Positions 50,686 through 62,161 are shown, numbered from the stretch's first letter. The stretch: DNA of 64,000 nucleotides from Carnegiea gigantea (GCA_029747015.1 JAKOGI010000418.1:62001-126000); one strand, 5' to 3'. The notes: a model not told the origin generated them from the sequence alone. Program-made: numbers and translations.

Positions 50686-51676
50686 TATGTATTTCCCGAG
50701 GGTCTATGCTAAAACTCAATTCAAGGGCAAAAGCTTGAAACCATGAGAGAATACAATCAAGGAAAGCTCAAGAGAATGGCATGTCATAAGCTGGTTGTGA
50801 ATCAGCCAAAACGTAAGGAGGGGAATTGATTTAGAATTAAGGGATTCTCGATGGTAAAAGGAAAAGAAAGGATAGATACTAAACTAAGCTTCGGATACAG
50901 AAATCACGACCAAAGACTAATCTAGGCAGAACTAAGCTTCTTCAAGGATACAGAAACACCACCAAGAACAAGATTAGGGGCCCTTAAACTATGATTAAGA
51001 TACAGAAATACCACTTAATCAAGTTTAAGACTACACATGAAAACCACCCTAACCGGCCGAGCTAGAGATAAGCAAGTTTAGTGTTTTATAAGAAACAAGA
51101 GCAATGCTCTCAAATCTGATTTCAATTGATATTCAAAGCTTGGTTACAAAATGAGCATTCTAAGGCCTTTATATAAATGGCCTTAGGCAGAATGCTAGCA
51201 AAGGAGGTTTCCTCTATATGAAGGAAACATCTAAGTAAGCTTAGCTAGGTGCTTAGGACTAATCTAGTTTACAAGCTTGATTAATCTAAGCTAATTACAG
51301 CCTTTAAGCTTAGTAATACAAAACAAATGACTAAGCTTAACATTAAAACACTTAATTTAGCTTAATACATCAGAATACTAGAGAAAATAAACAAACAGCA
51401 GCTGCAAAGTGCTTTTCCCCTTTTCGGCTAGCCAATCAGATTGTAAGGTGCTGAATCTTCCTTTGTTTTCTCATTCGCTAGGCTCTTTCTAAGGCTGATT
51501 TGTAGCATATGATGGTGTTTTTTGCATCGTTGAATGTGTGTGGAGCAAGCAAGCAATGTAGAAGCTAAGGAAACCCACTTGAGAAGGAAAATACACCTAG
51601 GTGCTTAACTGGGTAGAATACTACAGTTTGCAAGCTTTGTTTGGATGCCACATTTCACATGCAAAATGTGGGCATG
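50686..51676 (-). repeat. Outer gag-family element: 3' LTR, first part
   Basis: Starts with a TATTTCCCGAGGGTC block homologous to the left end of the inner element's LTRs at 51677 and 55297, but clearly diverged. It is interrupted at 51676 by the inner element and resumes at 57235. The left limit is uncertain by a few bases because the terminal TG is degraded. The joined LTR would be about 1.7 kb. Confidence 0.75.
51168..51177 (-). promoter_or_regulatory. TATA box of outer LTR
   Basis: On the minus strand TTTATATAAA, placed inside a perfect 7-bp inverted repeat (TAAGGCC 51161-51167, GGCCTTA 51179-51185). The position corresponds to the TTTAAATA box of the inner LTRs. Confidence 0.5.
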
Positions 51677-53641
51677 TGATGTATGTCCCGAGGGTCTAAG
51701 CTAATACTCAAACTCAGAGTGAAAACTTACAATCCAAGAGAGCATACAATCAAGGGAAATTAAGGGAAAGTGGCACATAATATGTTGGTTGTGAGGCAAC
51801 AAATATGTGAGGGAGGAATGGAACTTAGAATCAAGGGATTCTAAGTGAAAATTAAAGGAAGTTTGATGTAATTTGATGTATATCTCAAAGGATGAATGGA
51901 ACCAAGTTACAAGCTACCAAGAATATGAAGCAACCAAGTGAAAACCACATGGATTAGGTGTGGCACGGTCGTGCTCTTAGGCACGGGTAGGCCGTGCCAC
52001 TTTGCTGGTTTGTGACACCATGTTTCTCACTTTTGCACGGTTGAGTATGGTTTGAGGTTTGTGATGGAAGCTAGACTATTAGAGGTAGTCTAAGCCTTGA
52101 ATAAGCATGGGGATGGATATATGAGTGGCTTGTAAATGAGAGAAAGTGGGAGAGAAGCAAAGTTAAGAGTCACTAACTCCAAATTAAAGCTAGCAAACTC
52201 ACTTTAACTCTCTTTGAATCCTTGAGTATAACACCAAATGAGATAGAACTAAACTTGAAGAATGGATACAGAAACACCACCAAACTCAAGTTTAGGGCCC
52301 TTAAACTGTGATTAAGATACAGATATCACCACTTAATCAAGCTTAAGACTTCACTTGAATACCACCTTAATCGGCCTAATTAAGGATAAGCAAGTTGAGT
52401 ATTTGAGTTGCACTAAGGCATGAAAGCTACAAGCTCTCAAAACTGATTTTCATTCAAAATTGGAAGATGATATTCAAGGGGGCCATGTGATGCTTTAAAT
52501 AGACCTAAGCTTAGCAAGCACACACACTAGCATACACCTCTAGCTTTCCTTACTAGCTAGGAAAGGTATTAAGCACTAATACAATCTGATTTGTGTTAAA
52601 CTAAGTACAAGCTTGTTTAAACGAATCCAATACATTCTAAACATGAAGTAAGACAATACTAATACTTATTATACAATTATTTACTCATAATCAAAGCTAA
52701 AACATGCTGAAGATTTGCTGAATTCCCATTGGATAGCCGAAAAGCCAGTGTTACTTTACGGCTAGCCAATCACACGCAAGAGACCAAAAGATGGCTGCTT
52801 GTTCTTCATTGGTTGAGCATTTCAAGGTAGCATTCTATCTTCAGAGGGCTTAGGGATGTGTTCCAAGCATAGGAAAGTGTGCCACTCAGCATTGGAAGCA
52901 ACCAAGCCAAAGGAAACCCACTTGAGAAGGAAAACTAGCTGCTGCTGTAAACTGGATTGTGCTGGCAGAATGCAGGGTCTGATTGCAGGCCACGTTTCCC
53001 AGAGCCAATGTGGTAATAACTTGTCTTGCCACACATGATTGGAAAGCTTGAGAAGTCCTCTAACAACTCGAAGTGGAATTACTCAATTTGGAGTTCATAT
53101 GCCTGATCAAAATATCAAAATGGCTAGGCTGGTCTGAACCAGGTCTCAGTCTGCACGGTTTGGAAGATTGACCTGGTTCTTCATCTTCCACTTGACTTAA
53201 CTTGCTTTTATCACTTGGACAATGTAGTTAACATCTTGGGGACCCAAAATATGTAAAAATACAAGACTTCTACTAAAATATAGCTTAAGAAATGAAAAGA
53301 ACAAAACCAGGTACATTCTGACCCTGCTGGGCAGTTTTGACACCTTGGGATTATTTGCTAATTTGAATGGGTAAATGAAGTCCAAATGGGATGAAATTTG
53401 ATTTGGTGCAAATCTAACTTCCTGAACTTCAATCCCAATGAAAAATATTAGACTTAAACTCTTATGATGGTTGAGTAATAAAGCATACAAAAACGGGTTA
53501 GCTGCTGGAATTAACCCTTGCCCTGCAGTTTCAATGCTTAAGCAAAACTTGGATGAGTTATTCATCCTTAAACCAGCATAATAAGATTACCTAATTGATT
53601 TGCATCCTTTTGAATCAAGGGGCATGAAGGGATATGCATCA
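51677..53641 (-). repeat. Inner element 3' LTR
   Basis: 1965 bp. Contains the GTGGCACGG/CCGTGCCAC hairpin (51960-52000) and a TATTTAAA box near 52493-52502 on the minus strand. Confidence 0.9.
52493..52502 (-). promoter_or_regulatory. TATA-like box in inner 3' LTR
   Basis: On the minus strand CTATTTAAAG, at the same relative place as the outer LTR box. Confidence 0.45.
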
Positions 53642-53655
53642 TTCTCCCCTTGTTA
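53642..53655 (-). other. Polypurine tract of inner element
   Basis: On the minus strand AACAAGGGGAGAA immediately precedes the 3' LTR. Confidence 0.75.
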
Positions 53656-53678
53656 AAAATATTTGCCCACAAATCTAA

Positions 53679-55190
53679 TTAAGTAATTACCTTCCCTTTT
53701 TGAATCAAGTTTGGCTGAAATAAAATCAGCCAATCAAACAAGTCTCTTTTGAATTTAGAGACTCTTTTCTTTACCTTCCCCTTGCCGATTGGAATGCTGG
53801 ACGAAGGGGACTCCTTGAACATGCTTGGAACCACTTTCTCACATGCTCTTAATTCAGGATTAGGAACTGTAAGGAATGATTCTGAATTAAATTGACAGAA
53901 GGTTTGTTTGAGTGCTTTGGGTGTGGGTGGAGTGGGGGAAAAGGTTGATGGTTCACCAAAGGTCATGAATAGAATACTTCGATTCTCTTTGCATTTTGGT
54001 GGGTAGTAAGTGTCTAAGGCGAGCATTTCACCTTCATCCGCCTCAATCTCTATCTCCTCAAGATCATCTTCTTCATCCTCTTTCTTTTCCTCTTCTATTT
54101 CGACCTCCTCAGTTGCCTTCCATTCAGCTAAGGTAACATACCTTCGGTTTGTACAATCTGATGCTAAGTGACCAAAGCTTTGGCACTTAAAACACTTTGG
54201 GATGTTTTTAGGAAGGGGTTTTTGTGTGAGTTGTGGGGGTAGGCCTTTTTGTGGAGTTTGGTTTTTTTGTGGAGAAGGGGAAAGGGATGCCGTGGGTTGA
54301 GGGACATAAGATGAACTCCCCTTGTTTAAGGTTTGTTCATATGGTGAGGGATTTGGGATTTCATGTCGTGGGGGCAGTTTGCTCTTATTTTGCTGCTCAA
54401 CCTTGTGAGCTAGCACACATACTTCATCAAAAGAAGTGTAAGCTTGCAAATCAACAATATTAGCATACCTAGGATCAAGACCTCCCAAGTATCTAACAAT
54501 TGTTTGTTCTTCTGGCTCTTGAATATCACACTTAATTACAAGCTTTTCAAATTGACGAGTGTATTCTTCCACACTCAAATTACCTTAGTTCAAATGGTGG
54601 AGTTGAGAGTAGCAATCTTGAACATAGGTAGAAGGAAGAAATCTAGCCTTGAGCTTTGACTTCATCTTCTCCCAAGTTCTGATTTTGGACCTCCTTTCTC
54701 TTACTCTTTTGGCATACAAGTTAGCCCATCAAAGAGAAGCATACTTACGAAGCCTTAAAGCAATCAGCTTCACCTTCTTGTCTTCTGGGATGTCCTTGTA
54801 CTCAAAAACTCTTTCAACTGTATGTAACTAATCCAAAAACTCTTCAGGATCAAGCGTGCCTTCAAATTCTGGAATTTTAACTTTGAAATCATTTGCACTA
54901 GCTTGATTTCGTGAGTCTTGTCTAGTCATTCTTAATGGTTCATCGTCACTGGATGAATCAAGAGTATGGCTAAACACTTGTTCTTGTCTTTCGGAATCAG
55001 ATTGGAATGGTTCTTCATTAGCTTGTTGCTTTTGCTTCAAATATGCACCAAGCTGTTTTTGGAGGCACTCATTTTGAGCTTGAATTTCTTGATTCCTTTT
55101 TGAATCCTCTCTAGTTTTGCTAACCAAAAACTCGGTTTGCTTCATTAAGGCTTCGAACCTTTCTTCCAAGGTCATGCTTGTTGAAGCCAT
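53679..55190 (-). pseudogene. Gag polyprotein of inner element (three in-frame stops)
   Basis: Capsid-type protein. The ATG is at 55190 on the minus strand; the longer frame starting in the LTR is unlikely. Order: N-terminal coiled-coil-like region rich in E, K and Q, acidic/serine stretch, Gag core, Q/P-rich linker, one CCHC knuckle (near 54170-54210, C-x2-C-x4-H-x4-C), a long run of E and D, and a basic tail ending at 53679. Stops interrupt the core: TAG at 54828-54830 and TGA at 54729-54731 (both at Trp positions in the related 307-7645 Gag), and TAA at 54585-54587. The C-terminus after the acidic run has no protease motif, unlike the element on the left. Recognisably homologous to that Gag over the core. 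Confidence 0.88.
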
Positions 55191-55280
55191 GTTTGAACAA
55201 AGTTTCAGGTTTTGTGTTTGGATTTTTTTTTTTTGAGTTCTGGGGAGTTTGGGGATGAATACCAGGCCAAGGAGAAACTT

Positions 55281-55292
55281 GCTCTGATACCA
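55281..55292 (-). other. Primer-binding site of inner element
   Basis: On the minus strand TGGTATCAGAGC, four bases after the 5' LTR end. Confidence 0.88.
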
Positions 55293-55296
55293 AATA

Positions 55297-57234
55297 TGAC
55301 GTATGTCCCGAGGGTCTAAGCTAATACTCAAATTCAGAGTGAAAACTTATAATCCAAGAGAGCATACAATCAAGGGAAATTAAAGGAAAGTGGCACATAA
55401 TATGTTGGTTGTGAGGCAACAAATATGTGAGGGAGGAATGGAACTTAGAATCAAGGGATTCTAAGTGAAAATCAAAGGAAGTTTGATGTAATTTGATGTA
55501 TATCTCAAAGGATGAATGGAACCAAGTTACAAGCTACCAAGAATATGAAGCAACCAAGTGAAAACCACACGGATTAGGTGTGGCACGGTCGTGCTCTTTG
55601 GCACGGGCAGGCCGTGCCACTTTGCTGGTTTGTGACACCATGTTTCTCACTTTTGCACGGTTGAGTATCGTTTGAGGTTTGCGGTGGAAGCTAGACTATT
55701 AGAGGTAGTCTAAGTCTTGAATAAGCATGGGGATGGGTATGTGAGTGGTTTGTAAATGATTGAGTGGGAGAGAAGCAAAGTTAAGATTCACTAACTCCAA
55801 ATTAAAGCTAGCAAACTCACTTTAACTCTCTTTGAATCCTTGAGTATAAACACCAAATGAGATAGAACTAAACTTGAAGAATGGATACAGAAACACCACC
55901 AAACTCAAGTTTAGGGCCCTTAAACTATGATTAAGATACAGATATCACCACTTAATCAAGCTTAAGACTTCACTTGAACACCACCTTAATCGGCCTAATT
56001 AAGGATAAGCAGGTTGAGTATTTGAGTTGCACTAAGGCATGAAAGCTATAAGCTCTCAAAACTGATTTTCATTCAAAGTTGGAAGATGATATTCAAGGGG
56101 GCCGTGTGATGCTTTAAATAGACCTAAGCTTAGCAAGCACACACACTAGCATACACCTCTAGCTTTTCTTACTAGCTAGGAAAGGTATTAAGCACTAATA
56201 CAATCTGATTTGTGCTAAACTAAGTACAAGCTTGTTTAAACGAATCTAATACATTCTAAACATGAAGTAAGACAATACTAACACTTATTATACAATTATT
56301 TACTCATAATCAAAGCTAAAACATGCTGAATTCCCATTGGATAGCTGAAAAGCAAGTGTTACTTTACGGCTAGCCAATCACACGCAAGAGACCAAAAGAT
56401 GGCTGCTTGTTCTTCATTGGTTGAGCATTTCAAGGTAGCATCCTATCTTGAGAGGGCTTAGGGACGTGTTCCAAGCCTGGGAAAGTGTGCCACTCAGCAT
56501 TGGAAGCAACCAAGCCAAAGGAAACCCACTTGAGAAGGAAAACTAGCTGCTGCTGTAAACTAGATTGTGCTGGCAGAATGCAGGGTCTGATTACAGGCCA
56601 CGTTTTCCAGAGCAAACGTGGTCATAACTTGTCTTGCCACACATGGTTGGAAGGCTTGAGAAGTCCTATAACAGCTCCAAGTGGAATTACTCAATTTGGA
56701 GTTCATTTGCCTGATCAAAATATCAAAATGGCCAGGCTGGTCTGAACCGGGTCTTAGTCTGCACAGTTTGGAAGATTGACCTGGTTCTTCATCTTCCACT
56801 TGACTTAACTTGATTTTATCACTTGGACCACGTAGTTAACATCTTGGGGACCCAAAATATCAAGACTTATACCAAAATATAGTTTAAGAAATGAAAAGAA
56901 CAAAACCGGGTACATTCTGCTGGGCAGTTTTGACACCTTGGGATTATTTGCTAATTTGAATGGGTAGATGAAGTCCAAATGGGATGAAATTTGATTTGGT
57001 GCAAAGCTAACTTCCTGAACTTCAATCCCAATAAAAAATATTAGACTTAAACCCTTAGGATGGTTGAGTAATAAAGCACAAAAAAACAGGTTAGCTGATG
57101 GAATTAACCCTAGCCCTGCAGTTTCAATGCTTAAACAAAACTTGGATGAGTTATTCATCCTTAAACCAGCATAATAAGATTACCTAATTGATTTGCATCC
57201 TTTTGAATCAAGGGGCATGAAGGGATATGCATCA
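55297..57234 (-). repeat. Inner element 5' LTR
   Basis: 1938 bp, the partner of 51677-53641. Hairpin block at 55580-55620 and TATA-like box at 56112-56120. Confidence 0.9.
56112..56120 (-). promoter_or_regulatory. TATA-like box in inner 5' LTR
   Basis: TATTTAAAG on the minus strand; expected promoter of the element. Confidence 0.45.
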
Positions 57235-57954
57235 GCGTGATTTGGATTTCCACATATGGTTGGAAAGCTTAGGATGTCTTCTAATGCCTCCAGGTGGAAT
57301 CACACATTTTAGAGATCATTTTCCCATCAAAATCCATAGAATACTTAGATTGGTCCAAAACCAGGTCCAGCCTGCACTGTTTAACAAAATGACTTGGTTC
57401 TCCTAGTCTACTTAATATAAACTCGATTTATTTGCATGCTTACGTAGCTAAGGCGTAAGGAACCAACATATGTAAAAATTGCAGACTTAAACCTAAAACA
57501 AGTCAAAGAAATACAATACACAAAATCGGACTCATTTTTGTCTCATTTGGCAGTTTTGACAGTTTGGATTAAAAGACTGATTTGGATGGGTATATGAAGT
57601 CCAAATGAGCTGAAACTTATTTTGTTGGAAAGCTAACCTCTTGGACTTCAAGCTCATAGCAAAATATTGGACTTAGATGCCATGGGAGTGGAAAATATTT
57701 GGTTCCCAATGCCGGGCTGCTGCACTGCTTTAAACCCAAAACCTTCTGTTTCAAGTCCTTTGACAGTTTAGAAAACAATACTTAATTTAAAACTAACTTA
57801 ATTGCATAATTGCGTTTATTAGGATGTTAATAAACTCTATTTGCAAATAAATCAATGTTAAATTAATTTTGAGTTCATTAATCAACTTAAAACTGAAACA
57901 GGTTCAAAAAAATGATTAGGGCTAATTGAGGATCGCATGGGCTGATGTCCATCA
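57235..57954 (-). repeat. Outer gag-family element: 3' LTR, second part
   Basis: Continues the LTR interrupted at 51676; homologous to 52995-53641 of the inner LTR. Ends ATGTCCATCA against a purine tract, as the inner LTR ends ATATGCATCA. Confidence 0.78.
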
Positions 57955-58401
57955 TCCTCCCCTTGTGAGAAAAAATTTATCCTCAAATTTAAGCCATTCA
58001 ATCGAGCTAAAATAACACCAACCACTCAAACAAGTCTTTCTTGTCTTCAACGGTTCCTTTTCCCTTATGATTCACATGGATTTGAGTCTGGTTTGGATGG
58101 AAACATTTGGATTCTTTGGGATTCCATTGCTCACAAGCTCTAAATTCAAAAATAGAAGCTTGAAGTAATGGTGTACTAAAGGAAATGAAATGGTTGGATT
58201 GATATGGTGTGTTTGTGGGGTTGTATGGTGGAGGTGGGAAGGAGTATAAAGGTGTGGATGGACAAAAGTATGGAGATTAGCTGGGTTGTGTGCACAACTC
58301 TCTCCATTGATAACCCGCGAACATATCTTACCCTAACCCATAGGTTGGAGTGAGATACGTCCTCCCTTTGTTCAGCTTCATCTTCTTTTGGATATCCGAA
58401 G
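57955..58401 (-). repeat. Outer element internal region, 3' fragment
   Basis: On the minus strand it ends CACAAGGGGAGGA, a polypurine tract. Upstream it aligns weakly with the Gag C-terminal region of the inner element (an 'ACTCAAACAAGTCTTTCTTG' block on the plus strand). No open frame of note. Truncated at 58401 by the Copia insertion; the rest lies beyond the window. Confidence 0.65.
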
Positions 58402-59991
58402 TGTTGAATTCCAAGAGTACACAACCATAAGAGGGGGGTGAATTGTGGTGTCTGATTTTTACATTGTAAATAACAAACACCCTCACAGAGGTTATTCTCA
58501 GATGACAAACACCCTAGTGACTTGTTTGCAGGGGGTGTTCTCAAATATTGCAAATGCGAAAATCACCAAGATAAATACGGAAAATAAAGCACACACACAA
58601 TTTTTACGTGGAAAACACCTCTAGCCCAACTGAGGTGTGAAAAACCACGACCTACCTCATGTAGGATTTAACCACTTTCACTAACGGGCTTCACACATTA
58701 CAAATGTAACACACCTTGTTACAACTTGCAACCACGTAACCTTCTTCTCTAAGAAGGGTTACACCACGTCCAAATCTCACCAGATTGGACACGTCCAAAG
58801 TCCACACGACTGAGGACCACTCACTCACTTTTCTGATCCAAGATCAGGGTTACAAAACACCTTACGGGGGTGCTTCTGATTTAAGCAGATGTAAGGTACA
58901 ATGAGGTCCTAGTATGCCAATATCTTGAAAGCTCAGTTTAAACACAACTTATCTCAGTTTTTCTTTTCTCAAGCGTAACTCAAAAAATTCTTCTCACTAG
59001 AAAAACCACTTTTGAAATTTTCCCTTTTTGCATATGTTGTGTATGTTTCTCGTCTTTTTTCCTCTGTGCAAATGGGAGTGAAATGCTGAGATTTTAAACA
59101 CAAAATCCAACGGTCAAAAACAAGGAGAGGTGAAAGAATCAGCCAAGTATGAAAAACGATTTTCAAGCAAGAAATACTCCCCAACGGCTAGTGATAAATT
59201 TTTCCCAAAATATAAGGGATTTGTTATCTTAAGAGATAACCCTTATCTTCCCATAGCCGTGAAGAAGATTCAAATGACAACCAGAAATCTTCAGCTTTTG
59301 AAATTTTATCATATCCGAAAATATAGGCAAAGGGAATCTTTTAGTTTTTGGCAATTCTCCCAAAACCTATTTTCGCAAATCTCCCATAATATTTTCAAGA
59401 AATATCCTTTCCAGAAAAATAGCAATCTTGGAATTTAAAGAAAGTATTCTGGAGATCTTGGCCAACCGAAATGAATTTTCAAACATAACCGGGTATGGCC
59501 ACTTCAGTTCAGAAACACCCTAGGCACCCTGTTTGCAGGGTTGTTCGCAACTGGTGTTCTGAAGCACTTAGCGCAAATACCGATTCAAGAGGTGTTTAAA
59601 ATGATGTTTTCAATATTGGCATATTAACAAGAGTCTAAATAAATAAAACCTATATACCCAAGACTTCTTGTTTTGAACCAGTCATCTTGTCCAAGATTTG
59701 TAGAGCTGCTGTGAACACCAACGCCACCTTGTTTGCTGGGGTTGTTTTTTGCATTGCTAGAGTTCAGGAACATGCCTTACAATCAACTGTCGAGAGGGTG
59801 TTCTTGACTTAATATAGAATCACCAAGTAAAACCTGTTTTGAAGACTTGTTCTCACATGTAGCAAACCAGTTAATACAATAAAGATCACAAACACCAGTT
59901 AGGCCTGTTTGGAGATCGTGTTTGGAGCAACATTACTTGGACAAAGTTTTACACTTGGATTTGTTATCATCAAAACTAAATATACTCAACA
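58402..59991 (-). repeat. Copia 3' LTR
   Basis: 1590 bp. On the plus strand TGTTGAATTCC...ATACTCAACA, with TGTTG/CAACA ends. Contains an 'aggggggtgaattgt' segment and 'tttacgtggaaaa', both common in plant Copia LTRs. Confidence 0.88.
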
Positions 59992-60006
59992 AATTCCCCC
60001 TTTTGA
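59992..60006 (-). other. Polypurine tract 1 of Copia element
   Basis: On the minus strand AAAAGGGGGAATT directly before the LTR. Confidence 0.85.
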
Positions 60007-60125
60007 TGATGACAAACCAAGTGACCATATTGACAAAATTAAAAAGCTTAACAACGAACGATTAATGCTGATATGGATCCTCTAGGTGCTAGGTCATACA
60101 TCATATGGTCTTATTCGTATGGTCT

Positions 60126-60140
60126 TATTCCCCCTTTTAG
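60126..60140 (-). other. Polypurine tract 2 (upstream copy)
   Basis: On the minus strand CTAAAAGGGGGAAT, about 130 bp upstream of tract 1. Repeated purine tracts are known in Sireviruses. Confidence 0.7.
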
Positions 60141-60292
60141 CATCATTAAAAAGCATAAACAACAGTATGAATGCAAGAAAAGAGATATGGAGCATAAGGT
60201 GCAAGAAGCATCATGAAAGAGATATTGCATTAAAAACAGTACAATGCCAAAAACGAAGAGGGGAGGAGGAAACAAGAGAACAGCCTAGAGAA

Positions 60293-62161
60293 TCAGGGTG
60301 CAGGGGGTGGTCTCGTTTGCAGAGGAGGAATGCTGGGGGCAAGAGTGGAGAGAAGGACAAGCAATTCCTCATGGCGTTTGGCGGAGAGGGCTTGCTCCTC
60401 AGCCAGAGCAGCCTTGACAGCTGAGAGCTCACCCTTGAGGCAAGCATTGTCCTCAAGAACAGCCTTAAGTTTGAAGGAAGGTTGCCCAGAAACAGGCGGT
60501 CGAGGTGGTCGACGACCCTGTTTGGAGACTGATCCTTCGCCAACCTCATAGCCACACCCGAGCAGAGTGTCAATCCCAATCTCATCAACGACTTGGGCCT
60601 CCACTTGCCGTGTGAGCACTATCCCAAGGTGCTCAAACACCCTTATCAGCAGAAACCCATATCCAAGATCATGGGCCCGGGTGGTGTTCGCAATTCGCCC
60701 TATGTGGCGAATCATGATTGCAGGGAGGTTGATTGGTTCCTCCCGATCCAGTAAGTCCACCAGGCATTGATCGAGGGCATCAGCTGAGTTTCACCCTTGA
60801 CCTCGCGGAATTATGTTCTTGATAGTGAACATAAACAATAGTTGGTGCAGGGAGGTCATTTCACCCTTCTTAACAGAGAGGGTGTTCTCAGGCCCTGTTT
60901 TTGACTGAGGCGTTGGGACACCTCTAGGAGCCTGGCTGTTTCTAGGGCTGTTTTGTCTTCCCTCACATACACGTCAAAGCCTTGGGAGGGTACTCCCAAA
61001 ATTTTCCCTAGTGTGGGCGCATCAACTTTAATGCGTTGCCCATTCACAAAACTAGTCACCACCCCTTCAGTGACACCGCAGTTGGCGTAAAACTCAGCCA
61101 ACTCAGGTACAGAACACCCCAGCTGGGTGTTTGCAAACAAGTTGAGCCAGCCTTGAGCGCGCAACTTGGTCAGGAACACCCCCAGGCCCTGTTCCTCGAA
61201 AAAGCTTACATTCACTACCTTCCCCCTGACGACATTGCGCTTAAGCAACTGCGCATGTTTGTCAGACATAGGAGAGGGAGTGAACTGCTTTAGGCGTTTT
61301 AGGGCAGGAACAGAGGTGGTAGCTTCTGGTAGGGGGCTGTTCTGGGCTTTCGCTTGAGGGGTGTTTTTGCAGGAGAGGGCTTCACAGCAGGTTTAGTGGT
61401 TGATTTTGGAGGGGCTTGTTCTTCAAAGGACTCGGAGAACACTGGTGTCCCCTGTTTGAAGGAGGTGTTCTCAGAGTCAGAACTTGAGAACGCTTCGGTA
61501 GAAGAGGAGGAAATCTCCTCGATGACAGGAGCAGAGGGTTTGGAGATACGGGGGGAAGATTGAAAAGCTAGTCTTGCAGACTTGCGAGAAGGCTTGGAGG
61601 ATTGTGGAGAAGAGGGAGTTTGAGAGGGCTGAGACCTTGGTTGTGGCCTTGTTCTTGGCGTTCTGCTACGCCTGGCCACTATTTTCACCCTTTTCCTTTC
61701 TCTCCAGTTTGAGCGACCGGAGTGGGGGTTTCAGCTTCAGGGAGAGAATCCTTCTCTAAACTCTCCTCTGATGTCTCATTCGACTTCCCTTGGAAATCGA
61801 CATCCAGATTCTCCACAAACACACCTTCGACAGAGGCAGCCCCTGTTTCTGGTACTGTTTCAGGAAACAACCCAGAAGAACAGGGCTCAAAATTAAACCC
61901 TTCAGGGGTTTCCAAGATTTGGTCTTGAGACCCCGATAGTGTACCCTCTGACTCGACTTTAATGGGACAAGCAATTGTCCCTACAGGGAACACCAATTCC
62001 CTTCCACACTCGAAGGGAATATCATCCATCCCCATTCCCACTGATTGTAGGGACAAGCTTTTCAGGAATTTAAAAGGCTTGTACAGGATTGGGCGAGGGG
62101 GAGCAGGGATTGAGGACGCAAGAACGAGGTCGTTTGATTGAGAGGAGTTGTTGAGAGCCAT
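60293..62161 (-). pseudogene. Env-like / plant transposon-protein ORF (frameshifted)
   Basis: The ATG at 62161 sits in a good plant context (AACAATGGCT). The first part (to about 61690) is acidic and Ser/Pro-rich. The frame then shifts near 61688 into a basic, SR- and P-rich part (to 61299), and shifts again near 61310 into a segment (60856-61320) with an FFEEQGL, then GW, then EFYANC order, typical of the plant-only 'putative plant transposon protein' domain found in retroelement proteins. A stop follows, and the last part (60293-60760) has an HDLGYGFLL stretch and a C-terminal heptad-like coiled coil. Ends TGA at 60293. Position after RT and before the purine tracts matches the extra ORF of Sireviruses. 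Role unknown in the family; a membrane segment is not evident here. Not translatable as one protein. Confidence 0.7.

Larger units (their letters stand above)
51677..57234 (-). mobile_element. Inner gag-only (TR-GAG-like) element, minus strand
   Basis: Two LTRs (51677-53641 and 55297-57234) enclose a 1655-bp internal region with only a gag pseudogene. Read on the minus strand: 5' LTR, PBS complementary to iMet tRNA (55281-55292), gag, purine tract AAGGGGAGAA, 3' LTR starting TGATGCATATCCC. Flanks GCATG (51672-51676) and GCGTG (57235-57239) form a 5-bp target-site duplication with one change. The LTRs differ by scattered substitutions and small indels, so the insertion is not very recent. Termini and Gag resemble the 307-7645 element. 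Confidence 0.9.

Noticed and set aside
52822..53038. Overlapping frames on both strands in the inner LTRs (also 56430-56799)
   Set aside because: Present in both LTRs only because LTRs are duplicates; no domain, and frame lengths differ between the two copies.
53197..53565. 122-codon minus-strand frame in the inner LTR (also 56805-57158)
   Set aside because: Lies wholly within the LTR, has different indels in the two LTRs, and shows no recognisable domain.
58397..58401. Both the Copia LTR and the left gag-only element are preceded by CCGAAG, hinting at a shared target preference
   Set aside because: Only two cases from different superfamilies; a six-base match can be chance. The second Copia duplication is off the window.
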